From: Ramlibacter sp.
GTDB taxonomy: Bacteria; Pseudomonadota; Gammaproteobacteria; Burkholderiales; Burkholderiaceae_C
Reading direction: 5' to 3'
Assembly: GCA_021323335.1 (NCBI GenBank)
Contig: JAJTCN010000032.1
Span: 1-36,550, forward strand
DNA: 36,550 nucleotides
Part shown: positions 15,402 to 24,310 of the stretch, one piece after another
Layout of the letters: each line of letters opens with the position of its first letter
How positions within the stretch are numbered: the first letter of the stretch is position 1
Program-made: the position numbers and the translations under genes
Notes under the pieces: model-generated
The model's input: only the letters and a program-made list of their open reading frames with translations
The model's database searches: none
Told to the model about the DNA's origin: nothing

Positions 15402-17612
15402 ATGCCGCGATTTCTCCTGCCTTCCACGCTCTTCGCAGGTGCAGCCCTGTGCACCGTTTCGGCGCTTGCGGGGGACAACACGATGACCGCCGCCGGTTTC
15501 TCGGGGCTGACGGTGACGCCAACGGCCCGCCTGCTCGGCTGGGGACGCATGGAGATGGCGTATGACCACCAGCTACCCGGCGTGGTGCGTAATCCACAGG
15601 GCCACAACTTCGTTATGGGTTTCGGCTTGCTGCCCAACCTGGAAGTCGCGGGGCGGTTGGCGACCAATAAATCGAACACGAACTGCTTCTTCGACAACTG
15701 CGGCGCACGGGACCTGTCGGCCTCCGGCAAAGTCGGCATTGGTTTGGACAGCGCTGGTCGTTTCCATGTCGCGGCAGGCGTCACGGACGTGGGCGGCAGC
15801 GTCACCTATTTCCGCAGCTATTACGGCGTGTTGACGTACGAGGAAGGTCCCTGGCAGGCCAGTGCGGGCCTTGCGCGGCGCACCGGGGAAGTCCGCGCCG
15901 GGGAGGGAGTCACCGGTTCACGGTCCCCCTTGCACGGCCCGTTTGCGAGTGCGGCGTGGCAGCCCTTGCCCCTGGTGCGCGGCCACCTGGAATACACCGA
16001 TGGCAATGCCTGGGCCGGCCTGCGGCTGTTCGCACCCACCCGCTGGCTGCCGGAGGGCTGGTCGGCCCACATCGGCGCCAACGCGCGGCTGACCGACACC
16101 GACCTGACCAGCCGGTCCTGGTTCTCCGCGGGCGTTTCCATCCCCCTCTATAAGGTTCCCTCACTGCCGGGGTCCCACCGACGCGGCCCGCTGCCCGAGC
16201 TGGCCGGCACGCAGCAGCCGCTGCCCGCGTATGAAGCCCGGACCCTGCCGCCGGCCCCGAGCGCACCGCCGTCGACTATCGATGCGCCCGCGCCACGCGC
16301 GCCTGCGGCGCAGGCTTCGGACGAACAGCTGCTCCAGCTGGCCGAGCTGCTGAAGGCGCGCGGCCTGGAGGACATCTCCGTCGGCCGGGCCGCCGACCGG
16401 TCCATCGCCGTCCGTGCCAACAATGCCACCTATAACTGGAACACGGCCGATGCCATCGGTGCGGCCCTGGGCGCCATCGCGAACGGACTGGGCGATACCC
16501 GCTCGGTGTTCCGCCTGATCGTGACCCAGCGGCAGGTTCCACTCGTTGCCGTTACCGGCTCTTCCGACTGCCTGCGCCAGTGGATCGATGGCGAGAACCA
16601 GGCTTGCGTGGCTGGCGAACTCTCCACACCCGGCACCTCGAACCTGGAGGCCCTGCATGCCGACGTCCAATGGGTCGTCGCGAACGCGCAGCCCAGTTGG
16701 AAGACGTTGAGGGTCGCGCTCGCCCCGGTGCTGCGCAACACGCTGGGCACCGAGTTCGGTGCGATCGACTACTCCGCCGGCGCCAGCGCATCGTTCCTGC
16801 AGCCGCTCTGGCGCGGCGCAAGCGCCGAGATCCGCCTGGTCCAGGAACTCGCGCGCTCCGACGATTTCAGCTCCGACGGTGTGTTCTACGGCCGCCGGGT
16901 GCGCAACGGCATCGATCGCTTCGCCTTCACCCAGACCTGGCGGGTCCCCGTGGAGCAGTGGCTGGGGCCGGTCGATCCGCTGGCGATGCGGCAGTGGGGC
17001 TTGGCCGCCGTCACCGCGGAAGGAACGGTTGGCCGTTTCGGCGGCACCTTCGACGGCGCGCTTGCCTCGTTGCGCTGGGAACCGGGCGAAGGTCGGCATC
17101 GCCTGAACCTGCAAGCCGGCCGCTTCCGAAATGCCGACTTCGGCCAGCCCGGCGCCGCCGGCCCGGAGGTGGCAACGCCCATTCTCGGCAGCTACCGGTA
17201 CAACCTGACGGCCACGCGGACCTACCTGGAGGCCACGGTGGGCCGCTTCTTCTACAACGACGCCGGGTTCCAGTTCGGCTTGCGCCAGTGGTTCACCGAC
17301 TTCTCGGTGGCTGCGTGGTACCGCCGCAGCCGCTTCGAGACCGGCCCGGCCGCCCAGATCGTCGGGGTGGAGCTGTCGGTGCCGTTCGGGCCGCGCAAGG
17401 ACATGAACCCCGGATGGTTCCAGGTCACGGGCACGCCTCGCTTTGCGCACAACATCCAGACCAGCGTCCGCGAAGCTGGGGGTAATCCCCTGCGCCCCGG
17501 CTTCGGGATCCAGCCGCCCACGCCCACGCTAGATGCCACCTTCAATTCGGATCGTGCCGGGCTGCTTTATTTCGAGGACAACATCCGGCGGATCCGCGAC
17601 GCGGCTCGCTGA
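15402..17612 (+). CDS. YjbH-like outer-membrane exopolysaccharide protein
   Basis: 736 aa with signal peptide (residues 1-23, ending SALAG). TAAGFSGLTVTPTARLLGWG opens the mature part, as in the YjbH/GfcD family of outer-membrane beta-barrel proteins tied to exopolysaccharide secretion. The first barrel-like half is followed by a Pro/Ala-rich linker (about residues 265-305), then a mixed domain (DEQLLQLAELLKARGLEDI) and a second barrel-like half with alternating aromatic strands and DMNPGWFQVTG near the end. The start is the ATG at 15402, where the signal peptide begins. It lies 128 bases upstream of wza. YjbH-type proteins normally accompany lipoproteins and Wza-like exporters, and here both are adjacent. 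Confidence 0.82.
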   Translation: MPRFLLPSTLFAGAALCTVSALAGDNTMTAAGFSGLTVTPTARLLGWGRMEMAYDHQLPGVVRNPQGHNFVMGFGLLPNLEVAGRLATNKSNTNCFFDNCGARDLSASGKVGIGLDSAGRFHVAAGVTDVGGSVTYFRSYYGVLTYEEGPWQASAGLARRTGEVRAGEGVTGSRSPLHGPFASAAWQPLPLVRGHLEYTDGNAWAGLRLFAPTRWLPEGWSAHIGANARLTDTDLTSRSWFSAGVSIPLYKVPSLPGSHRRGPLPELAGTQQPLPAYEARTLPPAPSAPPSTIDAPAPRAPAAQASDEQLLQLAELLKARGLEDISVGRAADRSIAVRANNATYNWNTADAIGAALGAIANGLGDTRSVFRLIVTQRQVPLVAVTGSSDCLRQWIDGENQACVAGELSTPGTSNLEALHADVQWVVANAQPSWKTLRVALAPVLRNTLGTEFGAIDYSAGASASFLQPLWRGASAEIRLVQELARSDDFSSDGVFYGRRVRNGIDRFAFTQTWRVPVEQWLGPVDPLAMRQWGLAAVTAEGTVGRFGGTFDGALASLRWEPGEGRHRLNLQAGRFRNADFGQPGAAGPEVATPILGSYRYNLTATRTYLEATVGRFFYNDAGFQFGLRQWFTDFSVAAWYRRSRFETGPAAQIVGVELSVPFGPRKDMNPGWFQVTGTPRFAHNIQTSVREAGGNPLRPGFGIQPPTPTLDATFNSDRAGLLYFEDNIRRIRDAAR

Positions 17613-17740
17613 CGCACTGTTGTGTTCCTTTGTCACGCAAACCGGCGGAACCACCGCCCTCCCCAATGACACTGAGGAGAAAGTGCGTACTTCCTACGTT
17701 ACAGTCTGTCATCCGTTGGATGGTTGAAAGAAGACATACG

Positions 17741-18904
17741 ATGTTCAAGGCGGTTGTTGCGCCAATTCGCCGTTGCCTGGTCGTGACAGCAGCAGTGCTG
17801 CTGCATGGGTGCGCGGTTGTCACCGCGCCCGGTTTCGACTATGCGGATCCCAAGTTGCGCACCAGCATCACGCTGGGGCAGTACGTTCCGGGCGACGTGG
17901 ACGCACGTCCCCAGGGCGTGGTCATTCCGATTACTCCCGCTCTCGTTCAGACCGAGGCGCGCGCGCGTCCGCGCGAAATCTCGCCTGAAGTGCGCCGGCT
18001 GTTCGGCACGCCCAAGCCGTACACCATCGGCCCCAGCGACATCATCAGCATCGTTGTTTATGACCATCCGGAACTGCTGCCGAACGCTGGTGCCGTGATC
18101 AGCCAGTCGGTTGATCCCACAGGCATCAGCAGTGCCCCCGGGTTCATCGTTGGCGCCGACGGCCAGATCAGCTTTCCCTTCATAGGCCGCGTGCGTGTAG
18201 CGGGTTTGACCGAGATCGAAGCGTCGGATTTCATCCAGCGCCAGATCGCTCGGTACATCAAGGACCCGCAGATCGTCGTTCGGATCAACTCCTTCCGCAG
18301 CCGCCGGGCATACGTGGACGGTGAGGTGCGCACGCCGGGTACCATGATCTTCACGGACATTCCGATGACCTTGCCGGAGGCGATCAATCGTGCCGGGGGC
18401 ATCACGGCCAACGGCGATCGCTCCTCCATCCTGCTGACCCGCAACAACCAGACCACGCTGGTGAACTTGATGCAGTTGCAGGAATTGGGCGTCAACCCCA
18501 ACCAGATCCTGCTGGAGAGCGGTGACCTGGTGACGGTGCGCAACCGTGACGAAAGCAAGGTGTTCGTCATGGGCGAAATCCTGCGGCCCTCGGCGCTGGT
18601 AATGCGCAATGGCAAGCTGACGCTGAATGAAGCCCTGGGTGAAGCAGGTGGTCCCAACCTGCTGACGGCGAATACCAGCCAGATCTACGTTATTCGAAAC
18701 ACGGCGCAGGAAGGTGCACCGGCCATCTATCACCTCAACGCAGGCAATCCCGCTGCGCTGGCGTTGGCCGAAACCTTTTCGTTGCGGCCACGCGACGTGG
18801 TGTACATCGATCCCGTTCCGCTGGTGAACTGGAACCGAATCGTGTCGCTCGTGCTGCCATCGGCCCAGGCCCTGGGCGTCACGCGCAGCGTGATCTCGCC
18901 ATGA
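17741..18904 (+). CDS. wza: Polysaccharide export outer-membrane lipoprotein, Wza type
   Basis: Forms the octameric outer-membrane channel through which capsule or exopolysaccharide leaves. 387 aa, close to Wza length. Signal peptide with lipobox LLHGC (Cys24). The poly-export domain begins at YTIGPSDIISIVVYDHPEL (about residues 92-110), followed by DGQISFPFIGRVRVAGLT and two SLBB-like repeats (RAYVDGEVRTPG and VFVMGEILRPS). The C-terminal end is short of a long amphipathic helix but reaches VLPSAQALG, as in many Wza. The start is the ATG at 17741, after GAAAGAAG. It overlaps wzb by four bases. Translation is thus coupled through wza-wzb-wzc. Confidence 0.93.
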   Translation: MFKAVVAPIRRCLVVTAAVLLHGCAVVTAPGFDYADPKLRTSITLGQYVPGDVDARPQGVVIPITPALVQTEARARPREISPEVRRLFGTPKPYTIGPSDIISIVVYDHPELLPNAGAVISQSVDPTGISSAPGFIVGADGQISFPFIGRVRVAGLTEIEASDFIQRQIARYIKDPQIVVRINSFRSRRAYVDGEVRTPGTMIFTDIPMTLPEAINRAGGITANGDRSSILLTRNNQTTLVNLMQLQELGVNPNQILLESGDLVTVRNRDESKVFVMGEILRPSALVMRNGKLTLNEALGEAGGPNLLTANTSQIYVIRNTAQEGAPAIYHLNAGNPAALALAETFSLRPRDVVYIDPVPLVNWNRIVSLVLPSAQALGVTRSVISP

Positions 18905-19335
18905 CACGCGTCCTGGTCTTGTGCGAAGGAAACATCTGCCGCAGTCCCATGGCTGCTGCGCTCCTGGCCGCGAGCGCACCTCACGTGGACGTGGATTCCG
19001 CCGGGCTCGGCGCGATGGTGGGCTGGCCGGCCGACGCGCTGGCTTTGCAGCTGATGGGTGAGCGCAACATGGACATCACGCTGCATCGGGCCAAGCAGGT
19101 GACGCGCCCCATGTGCCGCGGATCCGACGTGATCCTGGTGATGGAAAGCAGCCAGCGCAAGCGTCTCGAAGAGCTGTATCCCGAGGTGCGCGGGCGCGTC
19201 TTCCGTATCGACGAGCAGGACGTCCCCGACCCTTTCCGGAAGTCCGAGCAGGCGTTCCGTCACTCGCTCGACAGGATCGCCCGCGGTGTCGAGGCTTGGT
19301 CCCGGAAACTCAAGCAAATCCAGTCATCCTCATGA
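18901..19335 (+). CDS. wzb: Low-molecular-weight protein tyrosine phosphatase, Wzb type
   Basis: Removes phosphate from the tyrosine tail of the Wzc kinase and so lets the export machine cycle. 144 aa. Phosphatase loop CEGNICRS, with nucleophile Cys8 and Arg14 (CX5R). The general acid is the Asp in DVPDPF (about residue 112). The ATG overlaps the wza stop (ATGA), and its own stop overlaps the wzc start in the same way. This order is the standard one in E. coli group 1 capsule and colanic-acid loci. Confidence 0.95.
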   Translation: MTRVLVLCEGNICRSPMAAALLAASAPHVDVDSAGLGAMVGWPADALALQLMGERNMDITLHRAKQVTRPMCRGSDVILVMESSQRKRLEELYPEVRGRVFRIDEQDVPDPFRKSEQAFRHSLDRIARGVEAWSRKLKQIQSSS

Positions 19336-21581
19336 ACGCTCCTCCTCACTTCCAGGCCCAGCTCGCCATGAGTCAGCCGACGCAACCGGTGCCGGAAGAC
19401 GATGGCATCGACTTGGCGGAATATTGGGACATCCTGGTCGACAACCGCTGGCTGGTCGCCGGCATCACGGCGTTGGCATTGGCGGCGGGGACAGCCTACG
19501 CATTCCTGAAGGCGCCGGTGTACGAGTCCAACCTGCTGATCCAGGTGGAGGACCCCAGTGCCGCGAAATCACTCCTGGGAGATGCCGCGGATTTGTTTTC
19601 AGGCAAGACTGCGGCGAGCGCCGAGATCGAAATTCTCCGGTCGCGGATGGTCCTCGGCCAGGCCGTGGACAACTCTCTCGCGTACATCCAGGCGCGGCCC
19701 CGCTACGTGCCTGTCATCGGCAGGCTCCTGGCGAGCCGCGCGACTGGCCTTTCCGACCCAGGTTTTCTGGGATTCGGCGGCTATGTCAGTGGTCGTGAAG
19801 GTATTGTCATTTCAGCACTGGAAGTGCCGAAAGAGCTGGAGGGAACCCGCTTCATCCTGACCTCCCTGGAAAGCGGTCGTTTCGAACTGACCCACCCCGA
19901 TCTCGAGAAGGTGCTGCGCGGCGCGGTGGGCTCTACGGTGGAATTCAGTACAGAACTTGGCGCGCTGAAGATCCAAGTGGCATCGATCGCCGCCAAGCCG
20001 GGAGCTGAGTTCGTGGTCATCCGCGAGTCCCGCTTGTCTACGATCATGGACTTGCAAGAGCGCTTGCGCATCGTCGAGAAGGGGAGGCAATCAGGCGTGA
20101 TCGAGGCCACGTTGGACGACACGGATGTCGTCCAGCTCACGACGTTGCTCAACCAGATCGGCGAGCAGTATGTCCGGCAGAACGTCGAGAGGCGTGCCGC
20201 CGAAGCCGAGAAAAGCCTGGCCTTCCTCGACGTTCAGTTGCCGCAGTTCAAAAGGCAACTGGACCAAGCGGAAGCTGCTTACAACCAATACCGCAATCGG
20301 CAAGGCACGGTTGCGCTGGACGAAGAGGCCAGGCTCGTGCTCGGGCGCTCGGTCGATCTGCAGTCCAAGCTGCTGGAGGCGCAACAAAAGCGGCGCGAGC
20401 TGGAGTCGAAGTTCACCGCAGATCACCCGGCCATCCGCACACTGGATGCGCAGATCCGTGCCTGGAACGTCGAGATCTCCAGCCTGAATGCACGCGTGCG
20501 TGGCATGCCCGCCATCCAGCAGGATGCGGTGCGGCTGGAACGCGACGTAAAGGTGAACAACGAGCTGTACTCGCAGTTGCGCAATAACGCGCTGCAGCTG
20601 CAATTGGTGAAGGAAGGCAAGGTCGGCACCGTTCGCCTGATCGACGATGCCACGCCTCCTGAGGAGCCTGTCAAACCCAAGAAGGCTCTTGTGCTCGCGT
20701 TGGCAATGTTATTGGGCCTGTTCGGTGGCATTCTCCTGGCGATCGCCAAAGCCTCCTTCTTCCGCGCGATCCGCAATCCGCAGGAGATCGAGGAGCGCAC
20801 CGGGCTTCATGTCTACAGCACCATCCCACTCTCCGACACCCAGGAGAAGCTGGCGCGGAAGGTTGCACAGAAAGAGCGCGGGCTTCACATCCTGAGCACC
20901 GTCGAGCCGAACGATGGTGCGGTGGAGAGCCTGCGCAGTCTGCGGACGACGCTGCAGTTCGCCATGCTGGAGGCGGCCAACAACCGGATCCTGATCACGG
21001 GCGCCACACCCGGTGTCGGCAAGAGCTTCGTCTCCAGCAATCTGGCGGCGGTGCTCGCCGCCACCGGCAAGCGGGTGGTGCTGGTCGATGCCGACTTGCG
21101 CAAGGGACACCTGAACCAGTACTTCGGCATGAAGCGTGTCGGCGGCCTTTCGGAATTGATTGCCGGCAGCCTCGCCTTTGCCGAAGCTGCGCATCCTTCC
21201 GGCGTTCCGAACCTGGACATCATCACCACAGGGGCCATTCCGCCGAATCCCGCGGAACTACTTCTCAGCGCATCGTTCGCGCAGACGCTGGAAAGGCTCT
21301 CGGCGGCGTATGACATCGTATTGGTAGACTCCGCTCCGGTGCTGGCGGCATCGGACACCTTGGGGATCGCCGGGCATGCCGCGACGCTGCTGCTGGTGGC
21401 CCGCTCTGGCGAGACGCAAATCGGTGAATTGCAGGAAAGTGCGAAGCGCCTGTTGCATGCCGGCAAGTCGGTCACCGGCGTGATCTTCAACGCGCTGGAT
21501 ACCTCGCGCCGCCATTACGGCAGCTACGGCTACAAGTACGGCGGCTACCGCTACAAGAACTACAGCTACGGCGAGAAATAA
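19332..21581 (+). CDS. wzc: Tyrosine autokinase / chain-length co-polymerase, Wzc type
   Basis: Inner-membrane protein that controls polymer length and export through cycles of tyrosine phosphorylation. 749 aa. N-terminal Wzz domain with a first membrane segment near residues 38-57, a long periplasmic coiled-coil part (about 260-420, with RRELESKFTADHPAIR), a second membrane segment near 453-475, and a BY-kinase domain. Walker A is TPGVGKS (about residues 558-564), Walker A' VLVDADLR, Walker B IVLVDSAP. The tail has eight tyrosines in its last 24 residues (SYGYKYGGYRYKNYSYG), the autophosphorylation cluster. The ATG at 19332 overlaps the wzb stop. A later ATG at 19368 is possible. Confidence 0.95.
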   Translation: MNAPPHFQAQLAMSQPTQPVPEDDGIDLAEYWDILVDNRWLVAGITALALAAGTAYAFLKAPVYESNLLIQVEDPSAAKSLLGDAADLFSGKTAASAEIEILRSRMVLGQAVDNSLAYIQARPRYVPVIGRLLASRATGLSDPGFLGFGGYVSGREGIVISALEVPKELEGTRFILTSLESGRFELTHPDLEKVLRGAVGSTVEFSTELGALKIQVASIAAKPGAEFVVIRESRLSTIMDLQERLRIVEKGRQSGVIEATLDDTDVVQLTTLLNQIGEQYVRQNVERRAAEAEKSLAFLDVQLPQFKRQLDQAEAAYNQYRNRQGTVALDEEARLVLGRSVDLQSKLLEAQQKRRELESKFTADHPAIRTLDAQIRAWNVEISSLNARVRGMPAIQQDAVRLERDVKVNNELYSQLRNNALQLQLVKEGKVGTVRLIDDATPPEEPVKPKKALVLALAMLLGLFGGILLAIAKASFFRAIRNPQEIEERTGLHVYSTIPLSDTQEKLARKVAQKERGLHILSTVEPNDGAVESLRSLRTTLQFAMLEAANNRILITGATPGVGKSFVSSNLAAVLAATGKRVVLVDADLRKGHLNQYFGMKRVGGLSELIAGSLAFAEAAHPSGVPNLDIITTGAIPPNPAELLLSASFAQTLERLSAAYDIVLVDSAPVLAASDTLGIAGHAATLLLVARSGETQIGELQESAKRLLHAGKSVTGVIFNALDTSRRHYGSYGYKYGGYRYKNYSYGEK

Positions 21582-21582
21582 G

Positions 21583-21609
21583 GCGAAGCGGCGTGGCCGC
21601 TTCGCACTT
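21583..21609. terminator. Hairpin terminator between wzc and the sugar transferase gene
   Basis: GCGAAGCGGC (21583-21592) and GCCGCTTCGC (21596-21605) form a perfect 10-base stem with loop GTG, followed by ACTTT. It starts one base after the wzc stop and precedes the stop of the converging sugar transferase gene by 16 bases. Confidence 0.8.
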
Positions 21610-21620
21610 TCACGGGACGA

Positions 21621-22319
21621 TCAACGGGAACCGTGACCCGTCAGCACCACCAACACGGTCTTGGCCAGTATCTTCAGGTCCGACAGCAGGCTCCAGTTCT
21701 GGACATATTTCGAGTCCAGCTGCACACGCTGCTGGTATGTCAGCCCGTTGCGGCCGCTCACCTGCCACAAGCCGGTGATGCCGGGCTTAACAGCGCAGTA
21801 GGCGCTCCAGTGCGGGCCATAGAGGTCTCGCTGATCGGGCATGCAGGGCCGCGGGCCCACCAAGCTCATATCGCCCTTGAGCACGTTCCAGAATTGCGGC
21901 AATTCGTCCAGGCTCGTGCGCCGGATGATGCGCCCCACCCGGGTGATCCGCGGGTCCCGGTGAAGCTTCTGGTAGGTCTCCCACTCGGACCTTGCGCCTT
22001 CGTCGGAATCCAGGAAGGAACTGAGCGCCTCTTCCGAATTGATGACCATGGAGCGGAATTTGTAGAAGCGGAAGCTGCGGCCGTTCTGGCCGATCCGCGT
22101 TTGCGCGTACAGCGCCGGCCCCTTGGAGGTGAGCCGCACACTCAGCGCCACGGTGGCGTACAGGGGAAGGAACAGGACGAAGAAGCCCAGCGCCCCAGCG
22201 ACATCCACTGTCCTTTTCAACCGCTGCTGTGCTTCGGACAGCCCCAGCCGCTGGGTGGCCGGCGGATAAGCGAGCCCCGTGCGTGAACCGTCCAGTACAT
22301 CTTGATCTGCCCGATACAT
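21621..22319 (-). CDS. Undecaprenyl-phosphate sugar-1-phosphate transferase (ExoY/WbaP-type)
   Basis: Starts the repeat unit by moving a sugar-1-phosphate (usually galactose or glucose) from a UDP-sugar to undecaprenyl phosphate at the inner membrane. 232 aa, the short form without the N-terminal membrane domain of WbaP. One membrane hairpin ([20 protein letters not shown]), then [45 protein letters not shown] with the catalytic Asp-Glu pair, VGPRP, and [14 protein letters not shown], all family blocks. The ATG at 22319 is preceded by GGAG; the frame stays open to a GTG at 22388, which would add 23 residues. It faces wzc across a terminator and follows an H-NS gene on its own strand. Confidence 0.93.
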   Translation of the reverse strand: MYRADQDVLDGSRTGLAYPPATQRLGLSEAQQRLKRTVDVAGALGFFVLFLPLYATVALSVRLTSKGPALYAQTRIGQNGRSFRFYKFRSMVINSEEALSSFLDSDEGARSEWETYQKLHRDPRITRVGRIIRRTSLDELPQFWNVLKGDMSLVGPRPCMPDQRDLYGPHWSAYCAVKPGITGLWQVSGRNGLTYQQRVQLDSKYVQNWSLLSDLKILAKTVLVVLTGHGSR

Positions 22320-22495
22320 CTCCCGCCCCACTCTTGTTACGGTTGTTGCCGCCGTGATACGAAAAGTCACAGAGAGGCTATCGTACACACGGAAGCTACC
22401 TGAGGAAAGCCCCCAAACGCCGTACTAAGAAAAGTAGGGAGAAATCCGCCGACAACAGCAGATCTGTGGTGAGCCGGACATTCCCGGCAACCCGG

Positions 22496-22813
22496 CTATT
22501 GCTTAACTGCAAAGTCCTCAAGGCTCTTGCCTTCCTGTAGCGCCTTGGTCACCCATTGGGGCTTGCGCCCGCGGCCGCCGGACCAGGCCTCGCCGTTGGG
22601 CCCGCGGTACTTGACTTTGGCCGGCGCACTCTTGGCGCGCCCCGCACGCCCCGGCCCCGAAGGCGCCAGCCCCAGGTCCTGAGCCGTCAACCCGTAGAGA
22701 CGAATCTTTTCCTTGACGTCTGCAATCGTGTCTGCAATTTCCTTTTCGCGCATCTGTTCCGCCTGCGCCAAAAGCTTTTCGGCCTGTTGTTTCAATTCCA
22801 GGTAAGTTGCCAC
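22496..22813 (-). CDS. H-NS family nucleoid protein
   Basis: 105 aa. An N-terminal helix-rich oligomerisation part (LELKQQAEKLLAQAEQMREKE, a coiled coil) leads to a C-terminal DNA-binding domain with YRGPNGEAWSGGRGRKPQWV, the core of Burkholderia/Bordetella-type H-NS (BpH3/BprA-like), including the minor-groove loop GGRGRKP. The GTG at 22813 is chosen because GAGGAG stands seven bases upstream and the family begins here; the longer open frame upstream is spurious. A possible -10 box (CATAAT on the minus strand, 22855-22850) lies before it. H-NS proteins silence AT-rich acquired DNA; an AT-rich glycan block lies 8 kb away. That link is only inference. Confidence 0.93.
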   Translation of the reverse strand: MATYLELKQQAEKLLAQAEQMREKEIADTIADVKEKIRLYGLTAQDLGLAPSGPGRAGRAKSAPAKVKYRGPNGEAWSGGRGRKPQWVTKALQEGKSLEDFAVKQ

Positions 22814-22961
22814 GGAATTTCTCCTCGAATTTGATTTGGGGGAGGCCTGATTATGCAAACTGAATTGCCTCCTGCCGAGTAGCAACAGGGGAATATTGCG
22901 ACCGGTTGCACGCCCACCGCATTTGCCGCATCCTGCAAGCAGCCAACTCCGGGGACCCGCC

Positions 22962-23984
22962 ATGGGAATCGCCTCCGCCCTCCGCTCCGCCGCCACTTCT
23001 GCTCTCGGCTTCTTCGCCCTTGTCGCGGCCGCGGCCACCACCAACCCCCAGCAGGAAATGATCGACGCGCTGCAACGCGCCACCCAGGCCGTGGTGGGCG
23101 TGCAGGTGGGCGCGGCTGAAGGCGCGCGCTCCGCGGAAACATTGGGCCGACAGCGCGAAGGCTCCGGCGTGGTGATCGGACCGGACGGCCTGATCCTCAC
23201 CATCGGCTACCTGATGCTCGAAGCCGATGCCATCCAGGTGGTCACGCACGATGGCCGCACGCTGCCGGCACGGCCTGTCGCCTACGACCTGGCCACCGGT
23301 TTCGGCCTGATCCGCCCGTTGCTGCCCCTGCGCGGCATCGCGCCCGTGCCCTTGGGCAGTGCGGGCGACATCGCTCCCGGCTCGCCGCTGATGGCCAGCA
23401 CGGGTGGCGACGGCGGGGAAGTGGCGCTGACGCAGTTGGTCAGCAAGCGCGCCTTCTCCGGTTATTGGGAATACCACATCGAAAGCGCGCTGTTCACCAG
23501 CCCGCCGGTGCGCAACCACAGTGGCGCACCGCTGTTCAACCAACGCGGCGAGCTGCTGGGCATCGGCAGCCTGTTCGTCGGCAACGCCCTGGGCGACAAC
23601 ACCCGCACCCTGCCCGGCAACATGTACGTGCCGGTGGACTTGCTCAAGCCGATCCTGGCGGAGCTGCAGCAGACCGGCAGCACCCGCATCAGCCGGCGCC
23701 CTTGGCTGGGCCTGAGCTCCGCCGAGCAAGGCGGCCGCGTGCAGATCATCCGCGTCAACAAGGACAGCCCAGCGCAGGATGCCGGCTTGGCCGCGGGCGA
23801 CGTGGTGCTGGCCATCGAAGGCGAGAAGGTGAGCACGCTGGAAGCCTTCTACAAGAAGCTGTGGTCTGCGCCAGAGCCCGACGGCGAAGTGCACCTGACC
23901 GTACTGCAGGGCGCGGAGATCCGGCAGGTCACCGTGAAGGCGGTCGACCGCATGAAGACGCTGCGCCGTCCCGCCGGAATTTGA
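22962..23984 (+). CDS. S1C (DegP-like) protease homologue with PDZ domain, catalytic triad incomplete
   Basis: 340 aa: signal-like N-terminus (GFFALVAAAATT), trypsin-like domain (about 30-240) and one PDZ domain (about 245-330, with VNKDSPAQDAGLAAGDVVLAIEG). The fold blocks are clear: REGSGVVIGPDGLILT and LFNQRGELLGIGSL. The triad is not. The position of the His in ILTNxHV is Tyr83 (ILTIGYLM). The Asp position in DxxTDLA is Gly113 (DLATGFGL). Only the Ser is kept, Ser187 in NHSGAP. It is therefore probably not an active serine protease; it may bind peptides or act as a chaperone in the periplasm. Divergent from the H-NS gene. Confidence 0.85.
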   Translation: MGIASALRSAATSALGFFALVAAAATTNPQQEMIDALQRATQAVVGVQVGAAEGARSAETLGRQREGSGVVIGPDGLILTIGYLMLEADAIQVVTHDGRTLPARPVAYDLATGFGLIRPLLPLRGIAPVPLGSAGDIAPGSPLMASTGGDGGEVALTQLVSKRAFSGYWEYHIESALFTSPPVRNHSGAPLFNQRGELLGIGSLFVGNALGDNTRTLPGNMYVPVDLLKPILAELQQTGSTRISRRPWLGLSSAEQGGRVQIIRVNKDSPAQDAGLAAGDVVLAIEGEKVSTLEAFYKKLWSAPEPDGEVHLTVLQGAEIRQVTVKAVDRMKTLRRPAGI

Positions 23985-24100
23985 CCGAATCCGCAACTTT
24001 GACAGTTTCGTCCGACACGCCGTACGGATAAAACCTGACGCACTGGCGGCCTCCGGTCCTTAGCCTAGTACCTCAGCTGTCACGGCGGGGAGAGTTGTTG

Positions 24101-24310
24101 ATGGAGCCTCCGGTATCGGTAGGGCGGGTTCGCGAAGCGACCCCGCCGCCCTCGCGTCCCCGCGCTGGGTGGCGAGACTGGGCGCTAGTGGCCGCTTGCG
24201 CCCTGATCCTCCTGGCCCTGTCCCAGGCGCTGTGGCTCTGGCAGACCTGGCCGGTGCGTGACCTGCTGCAGTCCGCCCCCGGCTCATCCGTTCCAGCGGC
24301 CCCGCGATGA
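24101..24310 (+). CDS. Small single-pass membrane protein, unknown
   Basis: 69 aa. A proline- and arginine-rich N-terminal part (PPPSRPRAGW) precedes one hydrophobic segment (ALVAACALILLALSQALWLW, about residues 28-47) and a short tail, so a bitopic inner-membrane protein. The ATG at 24101 has GGGGAGAG nine bases upstream. Its stop overlaps the start of the next gene (ATGA), so the two are translated together and probably act together. No family recognised. Confidence 0.68.
   Translation: MEPPVSVGRVREATPPPSRPRAGWRDWALVAACALILLALSQALWLWQTWPVRDLLQSAPGSSVPAAPR

Noticed and set aside
17613..17740. A JUMPstart/ops element upstream of wza
   Set aside because: The GGCGGTAG core was looked for in this gap and not found.
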